Source of the DNA: Cryptosporangium aurantiacum | GTDB lineage: Bacteria > Actinomycetota > Actinomycetes > Mycobacteriales > Cryptosporangiaceae | Assembly (NCBI RefSeq): GCF_900143005.1 | Contig: NZ_FRCS01000006.1 | Coordinates: 372,001 to 436,000 of the forward strand | DNA length: 64,000 nucleotides | Reading direction: 5' to 3' | Shown here: positions 52,905 through 59,018 of the stretch, piece by piece | How positions within the stretch are numbered: the stretch's first letter is position 1 | How the letters are laid out: each line of letters begins with the position of its first letter | Translations under genes and position numbers: made by a program | The notes under the pieces: model-generated | What the model was told of the DNA's origin: nothing | What the model saw: only the letters and a program-made list of their open reading frames with translations | Databases searched by the model: none

Positions 52905-53522
52905 TCATTCGGATCCGAGGGCAGCGGTCACGGCGGCGCCGTGCGTGATCGTCGCGAGCAGCGGCAGGTGCAGGCTGATCTGCGCCTGGTGCGACTCCGC
53001 GGTGCCTCCGGCGGTGCAGTCCTCGACGAGGACCACCTCGTAGCCGAGCGCGACCGCCTCGGTGGCGGCTCCCGGAAGCGCGATGTTGGTCGACACGCCT
53101 GCGAGGACGACCGTGTCGACGTCGTGGCCGCGCAACACCGCGTCGAGCTCGGTGCCGGTGAAGGGGGCCATCCCGTGCATCCGTTCCAGCACGCGGTCGC
53201 CGTCGTGGAGGGGCAGGTCGTCGTGCACGGCGGCGTACGGCGTGCCGGTGACGAGCTTCCCCTGCTTGGCGATCCGCGCGGCGAGCGCACAGTTGACCCG
53301 GAAGCCGACGAATCCGGGCGGCGCGGCGATCGTCACGTGGATGACCGGGAGGCCGGCCGCGCGGAACGCCCCGGCGAGGACGTCGATCCGCGGGATGATG
53401 CCGCGCTCGGTCACCTGCTCGATGAGCGGGCTCTGCTCGTACGCGAGGTTGGTGATGCCGTTCTGACACTCCGAAATGACCAGCGCGGGACGCTGCCCAC
53501 GGTCCAGTCCCCTGACCGCCAT
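52905..53522 (-). CDS. Isochorismatase-fold protein lacking the catalytic triad
   Basis: 205 residues; ATG at 53522 behind GGAGGAG. The fold is clear (P-A-L-V-I-S-E-C-Q-N-G, F-T-G-T-E-L-D-A-V-L, V-V-L-A-G-V-S-T-N, G-Y-E-V-V-L-V-E-D). The cysteine-hydrolase triad Asp-Lys-Cys reads Glu18, Arg114 and Ala148, so the normal hydrolase reaction is not expected. It may bind a ligand, act as a subunit, or use other residues. Between thiolase (17 bases) and enoyl-CoA hydratase in one operon. A G-V-S-T-N subgroup may exist in actinobacteria, so the substitutions may be ancestral rather than decay. Confidence 0.82.
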   Translation of the reverse strand: MAVRGLDRGQRPALVISECQNGITNLAYEQSPLIEQVTERGIIPRIDVLAGAFRAAGLPVIHVTIAAPPGFVGFRVNCALAARIAKQGKLVTGTPYAAVHDDLPLHDGDRVLERMHGMAPFTGTELDAVLRGHDVDTVVLAGVSTNIALPGAATEAVALGYEVVLVEDCTAGGTAESHQAQISLHLPLLATITHGAAVTAALGSE

Positions 53523-53539
53523 GGTGAAGATCTCCTCCG

Positions 53540-54679
53540 TCAGAGCAGTTCGAGGATGGTGGCGTTGGCCTGGCCGCCGCCCTCGCACATGGTCTGCAGG
53601 CCGTACCGGATGCCGTTGTCGCGCATGTGGTGCACGAGCGTGGTCATGATCCGCGCCCCGGACCCGCCCAGGGGGTGGCCCAGTGCGATCGCGCCGCCGT
53701 TGGGGTTGAGCGTCTTCGCGTCGGCGCCGATGTCGGCGAGCCAGGCGAGCGGCACGGGCGCGAATGCCTCGTTGACCTCGAAGGCCCCGATCTCGTCGAG
53801 CGAGAGCCCCGATTTGGCCAGCGCCTTCTGCGTCGCCGGGATCGGCGCGGTCAGCATCAGCACCGGGTCGGCGCCGGCCAGAACCGCGGTGTGCACGCGG
53901 GCGATGGGGGTCAGCCCCAACTCGGCTGCCTTCTCGGACGTGGTCATCAGCAGCGGCGCGGAGCCGTCCGAGATCTGCGAGGAGTTGCCGGCGTGAATGA
54001 CGCCGTCCGGCTTGAAAACCGGTTTGAGCGTGGCGAGCTTCTCCACCGTCGACGCGCGGACGCCCTCGTCGTGCTGCACCACGCCGGCGTCAGTGGTCAC
54101 CGGTGCGATCTGCGCGTCGAACCGACCCTCGGCGCGGGCGGCGGCAGCCTTCTCGTGGGACGCGACGGAGAACTCGTCGAGCCGCGTGCGGGGGAATCCC
54201 CATCGCTCGGCGATCAGCTCCGCGCCGACGCCCTGGTTCGGAGCGACTCCGCCGTAGCGGTTCAAGAACGTGTCCGGATAGGGCTTCTGATCACCGACGG
54301 ACGAGCCCATCGGCACCCGGCTCATCGACTCCACTCCGCCGGCAACGACCAGGTCGTACTGCCCGGCGATCAGCCCGGCGGCGGCGAAGTGCACCGACTG
54401 CTGGGACGAGCCGCACTGCCGATCGACGGTGACGCCGGTGACCGACTCCGGCCAGCCCGCGGTCAGCGCGGCGGTACGCGCGATGTCGAACGTCTGCTCG
54501 CCGACCTGTCCGACACAGCCCCAGACCACGTCGTCGATGAGCGCCGGATCGACGCCCGCGCGCCCGACCAGCGCGTTGAGCACGTGCGCGGACAGGTCCG
54601 CGGGATGAACTCCAGACAGGCCCCCGTTGCGCTTGCCGACCGGCGTCCGCACGGCCTCCACGATCACTGCGTCCCGCAT
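53540..54679 (-). CDS. Thiolase (acetyl-CoA C-acyltransferase), second copy
   Basis: 379 residues. R-T-P-V-G-K-R-N-G-G, nucleophile Cys89 (D-R-Q-C-G-S-S-Q-Q), N-E-A-F-A-P-V-P-L-A-W, G-H-P-L-G-G-S-G with His, and Cys365 in C-E-G-G-G. Complete active site. Same subtype as 33772-34914 but with a different neighbourhood. First gene of the 54679-50486 operon (thiolase, isochorismatase-fold, hydratase, LLM, SDR), behind a GGTAT-type inverted repeat shared with the divergent dehydrogenase. Confidence 0.94.
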   Translation of the reverse strand: MRDAVIVEAVRTPVGKRNGGLSGVHPADLSAHVLNALVGRAGVDPALIDDVVWGCVGQVGEQTFDIARTAALTAGWPESVTGVTVDRQCGSSQQSVHFAAAGLIAGQYDLVVAGGVESMSRVPMGSSVGDQKPYPDTFLNRYGGVAPNQGVGAELIAERWGFPRTRLDEFSVASHEKAAAARAEGRFDAQIAPVTTDAGVVQHDEGVRASTVEKLATLKPVFKPDGVIHAGNSSQISDGSAPLLMTTSEKAAELGLTPIARVHTAVLAGADPVLMLTAPIPATQKALAKSGLSLDEIGAFEVNEAFAPVPLAWLADIGADAKTLNPNGGAIALGHPLGGSGARIMTTLVHHMRDNGIRYGLQTMCEGGGQANATILELL

Positions 54680-54703
54680 GCGCGCCCCTCACCAGTGGAA
54701 TTT

Positions 54704-54768
54704 CGGTATCCTCAATACCGTTGCATGGTCCGCGACTCTACCTCGACATGACCCGGTATTGAGGATAC
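54704..54768. promoter_or_regulatory. Paired inverted-repeat operators between thiolase and dehydrogenase
   Basis: CGGTAT-CCTCA-ATACCG (54704-54720) is itself a 17-base palindrome. Fifteen of its bases (54706-54720) recur exactly, inverted, at 54754-54768 (CGGTATTGAGGATAC). One copy lies 25 bases before the thiolase ATG, the other 9 bases before the dehydrogenase ATG, so each covers a leader. GGTAT-N5-ATACC resembles FadR-type operators; the double FadR regulator at 56032 is the nearest candidate. Confidence 0.75.
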
Positions 54769-54777
54769 TTTTCAGGC

Positions 54778-55902
54778 ATGGATTTTGAGCTCACCGACGA
54801 GCAGGCCCTGCTCCGGGAGGCGTCGCGCGACCTCCTGACCGACCGGGCGCCCGTCTCGGTCCTGCGAACGCAGCTGGACGACGACGCCGAGGTCGACCCC
54901 ACCCTCTGGCGGCTGGCCGGCGATCTCGGCTGGACCGGCCTGCTGATCGGCGAGGAACACGGCGGCTCCGGGCAAGGCCTGATCGAAGCGGCGCTGGTCG
55001 CCGAGGAGACCGGCCGGGCCGTCGCCCGCGGGCCGTTCCTGCCTGCCTTGCTCGTCGCCCGCGCCGTCGACCGGGGTGGCGCGGAGGAGCTGCGCACCGA
55101 GGTGCTTCCGGCGTTGGCCGACGGTAGCGCCTGGGCCACCTGGGCGTTCGCCGAGCCGGGCCGGCCGTGGTCGCCCGAAGGGCTCGGCACCACCGTGCGC
55201 GCCGAAGGCAACGATGTCCTCCTCACCGGGACGAAAACCGCTGTGCAGGATGCCGACGGCGCCCGCTGGCTGCTGGTGACCGCGCTGGAGCGCGGCGAGC
55301 CGGTCTCCTACCTCGTCGACAGGGACTCCGCGGGTCTGACCGTGCGTCGCCAACGCACGCTCGACCTCACCCGCACCTTCGCCGAGGTCCGCCTCGACGA
55401 CGTCCGTGTACCCTCTTCCCGCCGCCTGGACGGAGCGCCGGGTGCTCTACACCGGCTGCTCGACGACGCGGCGGTCCTGTCCGCCGCGCAGACGCTCGGC
55501 ACGCTCGAACGCCTGCTGGAACTCACGGTCGAGTACGTGAAGGTGCGGGTCCAGTTCGGCCGCTCGATCGGCAGCTTCCAGGCGGTGAAACAAGCGGTCG
55601 CGACAATGGCCATGCAGGTTCAGGGCGCCCGGGCCGCGACTTACTACGCGGCCATGGCTGCCGACGCCGACGCCGAGGACGCCGCCCGAGCTGCCTGTGT
55701 GGCCGCCTCGTACACCTCGGCGGTCGCCGGCGACGTCGCGGGCTCGGCGTTGCAGCTTCACGGTGGGATCGGTTTCACCTGGGAGCACGATCTGCACCTG
55801 TTCCTTCGACGCGCCAAGGCCGACGCGGTGCTCCAGGGGGACGCCGCCCTGCACCGGTCCCGCCTCGTGGACCTGCTCACGGGGCAGTCCGTAGCCTCGT
55901 AA
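54778..55902 (+). CDS. Acyl-CoA dehydrogenase-family subunit without catalytic Glu
   Basis: 374 residues. The acyl-CoA dehydrogenase fold is clear: L-T-D-E-Q-A-L-L-R-E, I-G-E-E-H-G-G-S-G, V-Q-F-G-R-S-I-G-S-F-Q and L-H-G-G-I-G-F-T-W-E-H. Neither catalytic-base position is filled: the Y-E-G-T site reads Q-G-D-A, and the alternative E-R-L site reads D-D-A-A. Such sequences occur as non-catalytic partners in heteromeric FadE dehydrogenases (for example ChsE types), yet no partner lies beside it. It may pair with a dehydrogenase elsewhere in the window. Confidence 0.85.
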   Translation: MDFELTDEQALLREASRDLLTDRAPVSVLRTQLDDDAEVDPTLWRLAGDLGWTGLLIGEEHGGSGQGLIEAALVAEETGRAVARGPFLPALLVARAVDRGGAEELRTEVLPALADGSAWATWAFAEPGRPWSPEGLGTTVRAEGNDVLLTGTKTAVQDADGARWLLVTALERGEPVSYLVDRDSAGLTVRRQRTLDLTRTFAEVRLDDVRVPSSRRLDGAPGALHRLLDDAAVLSAAQTLGTLERLLELTVEYVKVRVQFGRSIGSFQAVKQAVATMAMQVQGARAATYYAAMAADADAEDAARAACVAASYTSAVAGDVAGSALQLHGGIGFTWEHDLHLFLRRAKADAVLQGDAALHRSRLVDLLTGQSVAS

Positions 55903-56031
55903 CGTCACTCCGGTAGCAGCACCACCCCCGGACGATTCAGGTAACTCGAAACGTATTGGACATCGAACGACACGCGACGCACATACCCGACGGTCTAAAC
56001 TGAGTATCCCCGAACTACCAGGAGCTCTCAG
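55903..56031. promoter_or_regulatory. Upstream region of the second double FadR regulator
   Basis: 129 bases. AT-rich patches CTCGAAACGTATTGG (55947 on) and TCTAAACTGAGTATCC (55994 on) may hold the promoter; the latter contains AGTATC, a half-match to the GGTAT motif. AGGAG at 56020-56024 is the ribosome site, 7 bases before ATG. No full palindrome was found. Confidence 0.3.
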
Positions 56032-57519
56032 ATGGCTGTCGCCGATGTCGTCCCCTCGGGGTCCGACTCGACCGCGGAGGTTCTCGACGTCGAACATCCC
56101 GACGACGCGACGGTCGGCAAGCTCGCCGCGCAGGTCGCGCGGCGTATCGAGGCCGACGTCGTCCGCCGGGGCTGGCCGGTCGGCGAGCTTCTCGGATCCG
56201 AGCCGGAGCTGCGGGAGCGGTACGGGGTGAGCCGTTCCGTCCTGCGCGAGGCGGTTCGCCTGGTCGAACACCACCAGGTGGCCCGGATGCGGCGGGGACC
56301 CAACGGCGGGCTGTTCGTGTCGCCGCCGGACGCCGGTCCGGCCGCCCAGGCGGTGGTCATCTACCTGGAGTACGTCGGGGCCAGCGTCGCCGACCTCATC
56401 GAGGCACGCCGGCTGCTCGAGCCACTGGCCGCCGGCCTCGCCGCACAGCACGTCACCGAGGACGGTATCGACCTCGTGCGCCGCACCATCGACGCCGAGA
56501 CGATCACGGACTCGCCCGAGGACCGCACCACCCAGCCACTGCACGTCGTCCTGAGCGAACTGTCCACCAACCCGGTGCTGCGGCTGTTCATCGACGTCCT
56601 CATCCGGCTGACGAACCGCTACACGGATCCGTCCGGCATTCCGCCGCGCGACTACCGGCGGGCACGCGCGGAGGCCGTTCGCCGTCATGCCGAGATCGCC
56701 GACGCCGTGATCGCCGGCGACCGCAGCAAGGCCGAGGCATGGATGGGGGACTATCTCGAGGCCATCTCGGGGTGGATGCTCAAGTACAGCCGGACGCCGC
56801 ACTCCGGTCTGGCGGGTTCGTCGACGATCCCGGCCGGCGAGGAGACGCCGGGCGCCAAGCTGGCGGAGGTCGTCGCGAGTCGGCTGCGCGAGGAGATCGC
56901 GTCCTCCGGTTGGTCGGTCGGCACCGTCCTCGGGTCGGAGGCCGACCTGCTGGCGCGGTACGGCATCAGCCGGGCGGTGCTCCGTGAGGCGGTCCGGCTT
57001 CTCGAGTACCACTCGGTCGCTCGTATGCGTCGTGGCCCGGGCGGTGGCTTGGTCGTCGGCTCCCCGGATCCGCAGGCCAGCATCGACACGATGGCGCTCT
57101 ACCTGGAGTACCAGCGTGTGACCGGGGCGGACCTCGTCATGGTCCGGGACGCCATCGAGCTCGGTCTCATCAGCCGGGTGACCGGCCGATACCACGATCC
57201 GCTGGTCGCCGAGCGTCTGGAGGAGGCCGTCACCTGGACCGGGGACGGCACCGCGGACGACGAAGACTGGGCAGAGCATTACCACGAGGTTCTCGCGGAG
57301 TTGGCCGGCAATCCGGTGCTCGCTCTGTTCTTGCGCATCCTCGCCGAGCTGTGGCGTCGGCACACGAACAAGGAGCGGGCCGAGATCAGCGATTCCGCCC
57401 GCGCCGAGGTGGAACACGTCCATCGGCGCATCACCGAGGCCGTGCTGGCCGGAGACGAAGGCCTCGCCCGGCACCGGATGCGGCGTCACCTGACCGCGGT
57501 CACCGAGTGGTGGCACTGA
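56032..57519 (+). CDS. Double-module FadR/GntR-family regulator, second copy
   Basis: 495 residues; ATG at 56032. Same layout as the 22235 protein: module 1 (about 26-255) and module 2 (about 273-495), each with a winged helix-turn-helix (G-W-(P/S)-V-G...S-R-(S/A)-V-L-R-E-A-V-R-L) and an FCD domain. Most of the sequence aligns with the first copy, so the internal duplication predates the gene duplication. Follows the 54778 dehydrogenase on the same strand and faces the transporter operon's 3' end. Likely controls the 54.7 kb divergent operons through GGTAT-type sites. Confidence 0.92.
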   Translation: MAVADVVPSGSDSTAEVLDVEHPDDATVGKLAAQVARRIEADVVRRGWPVGELLGSEPELRERYGVSRSVLREAVRLVEHHQVARMRRGPNGGLFVSPPDAGPAAQAVVIYLEYVGASVADLIEARRLLEPLAAGLAAQHVTEDGIDLVRRTIDAETITDSPEDRTTQPLHVVLSELSTNPVLRLFIDVLIRLTNRYTDPSGIPPRDYRRARAEAVRRHAEIADAVIAGDRSKAEAWMGDYLEAISGWMLKYSRTPHSGLAGSSTIPAGEETPGAKLAEVVASRLREEIASSGWSVGTVLGSEADLLARYGISRAVLREAVRLLEYHSVARMRRGPGGGLVVGSPDPQASIDTMALYLEYQRVTGADLVMVRDAIELGLISRVTGRYHDPLVAERLEEAVTWTGDGTADDEDWAEHYHEVLAELAGNPVLALFLRILAELWRRHTNKERAEISDSARAEVEHVHRRITEAVLAGDEGLARHRMRRHLTAVTEWWH

Positions 57520-57539
57520 AGCCCTGAGCGACGGGGCCC

Positions 57540-58277
57540 TCAGCGAAGACCACCGCCGCCGTCCACGCGGAGCGTCTGGCCGGTGACCCACCCGGCGGCA
57601 TCGCCGCAGAAGTACACGATCGCCTCGTAGAGCTCCCGGCTCGTCCCCACCCTCGGAACGGCCAGGCCCGCCACGATGTCGTCGGCGTTGCCGAGCTTGC
57701 TCCCGGCGGCTTCGAACGCGGAGATACCCGGCGCCACGCAATTGACCGTGATTCCCAGCCGGCCCACCTCGTGGGCCATGCCGGCCGTCATGCGCTCGAC
57801 CGCGTTCTTGGTCAGCCCGTAAGCGTCGGCGCCGGAGCGCGACGCGACCGAGGACACGTTGACGATCCGGCCCCCACCGCCCTTCGCCATCGCCGGGACC
57901 GCCGCCTGGTAAGCCCGCAGCGTGCCGGTCACGTTGACCGACCAGGCCGCGTCCCACGCCTCGTCCGGACAGTCGAGAAGGCCGGCTTGGGCCAGACCCC
58001 GCCACAGACCGGCGTTGTTGACCAGCACGTCGAGGCGGCCGAACTCCGCGATCGTGCGGTCGACGAGCGCGTGGGTACTCGCCCGCGACGTCACGTCGGT
58101 CTCGACCCCGATGCACCGAGGACCGGCCGCCGACGCCTCGTCCGCGGCGGCCTCGGTGCCTTTCACGTCGGCCAGCACGACGTGCGCACCGTCCTGCGCG
58201 AAATATCGGGCGTAATCACGCCCCAGTCCCCGGGCGCTCCCGGTGACGATGACGACCTGCCCGTCCAAGCGTCCCAC
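57540..58277 (-). CDS. Short-chain dehydrogenase/reductase
   Basis: 245 residues; GTG at 58277 with AAGGAG 6 bases upstream. T-G-S-A-R-G-L-G-R-D-Y-A-R-Y, N-N-A-G-L-W, D-A-Y-G-L-T-K active site, and C-terminal W-V-T-G-Q-T-L-R-V-D-G-G. Starts 9 bases after the LivF-like gene and closes the transporter operon, suggesting oxidation of the imported substrate as the first step. Confidence 0.92.
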   Translation of the reverse strand: MGRLDGQVVIVTGSARGLGRDYARYFAQDGAHVVLADVKGTEAAADEASAAGPRCIGVETDVTSRASTHALVDRTIAEFGRLDVLVNNAGLWRGLAQAGLLDCPDEAWDAAWSVNVTGTLRAYQAAVPAMAKGGGGRIVNVSSVASRSGADAYGLTKNAVERMTAGMAHEVGRLGITVNCVAPGISAFEAAGSKLGNADDIVAGLAVPRVGTSRELYEAIVYFCGDAAGWVTGQTLRVDGGGGLR

Positions 58278-58286
58278 GGACTCTCC

Positions 58287-59018
58287 TTACTTCTCGCCGG
58301 CGGAGACCGCGACGGTCTCGCCCAGGTAGGCCCGCTCGAGAATCGACGGCTCGGCGATGAGCTCGGCGGCGGACCGGGACAGCACTGTGGCTCCGTGCGC
58401 CAGGACGACGGCGTCGTCGGCGATCGTCAGTGCGAGCCGCACATGCTGCTCGACCAGGAGCACCGCGGCGTTCGTCTCGGTCGCGACCCGCCGCACGATC
58501 GGCAGCAACTCTTCGACGATGACCGGCGCCAGACCCATCGACAACTCGTCGATCAGCAGCACCCGCGGATCCAGCATCAGCGCTCTGGAGACCGCGAGCA
58601 TTTGCTGCTCGCCACCCGAGAGCTTGCCTGCGTCGACCTTGATCCGCTTGCGCAGCGCGGGAAAGAAGTCCAGCACCTGGTCGATCGTCGTGCCGCCGCG
58701 GCGCCGGCACAGCGCGAGGTTCTCCCTGGTCGTCAGCCCGGTGAACAGCGCCCGGTCGTCCGGCACGAGTACGACGCCCTTGCGTGCGGCCGCCCGCGCG
58801 CTGCCCTTGGGTAATGCCACCCCGTCCAGCAGCACTTCGCCGCCCAGTGCGGGCTGCAGACCTCCGAGCGTGAGCAGCACGGTCGTCTTGCCCGCGCCGT
58901 TCGGACCCAGCAGCGCAGTGACCCGCCCCGGCTCCAGGGCCAGGTCGAATCCGCGGACGACCGGCCGCCCCTTCACGTATCCGGCGTCCAGGCTCCGGCA
59001 CTCCAGCAGGGAGCTCAT
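58287..59018 (-). CDS. livF: ABC transporter ATP-binding protein, LivF type
   Basis: 243 residues; ATG at 59018 shares one base with the upstream stop (TGATG). Walker A G-P-N-G-A-G-K-T-T, Q-loop region V-P-D-D-R, signature L-S-G-G-E-Q-Q-M-L, Walker B L-L-I-D-E, and the H-loop H-V. LivF-type ATPase of branched-chain-amino-acid/hydrophobic-amide transporters. Partner ATPase and both permeases are fused in the next gene. Confidence 0.92.
   Translation of the reverse strand: MSSLLECRSLDAGYVKGRPVVRGFDLALEPGRVTALLGPNGAGKTTVLLTLGGLQPALGGEVLLDGVALPKGSARAAARKGVVLVPDDRALFTGLTTRENLALCRRRGGTTIDQVLDFFPALRKRIKVDAGKLSGGEQQMLAVSRALMLDPRVLLIDELSMGLAPVIVEELLPIVRRVATETNAAVLLVEQHVRLALTIADDAVVLAHGATVLSRSAAELIAEPSILERAYLGETVAVSAGEK

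Noticed and set aside
57524-57545. CTGAG/CTCAG stem between the double FadR gene and the SDR
   Set aside because: Five base pairs only; not clearly better than chance in this composition.
55447-58116. Minus-strand open frame of 889 codons
   Set aside because: It lies opposite the 54778 dehydrogenase and the double FadR gene and crosses into the SDR in another frame. Its composition (Arg/Gly/His-rich, no motifs) is that of a GC-rich antisense frame.
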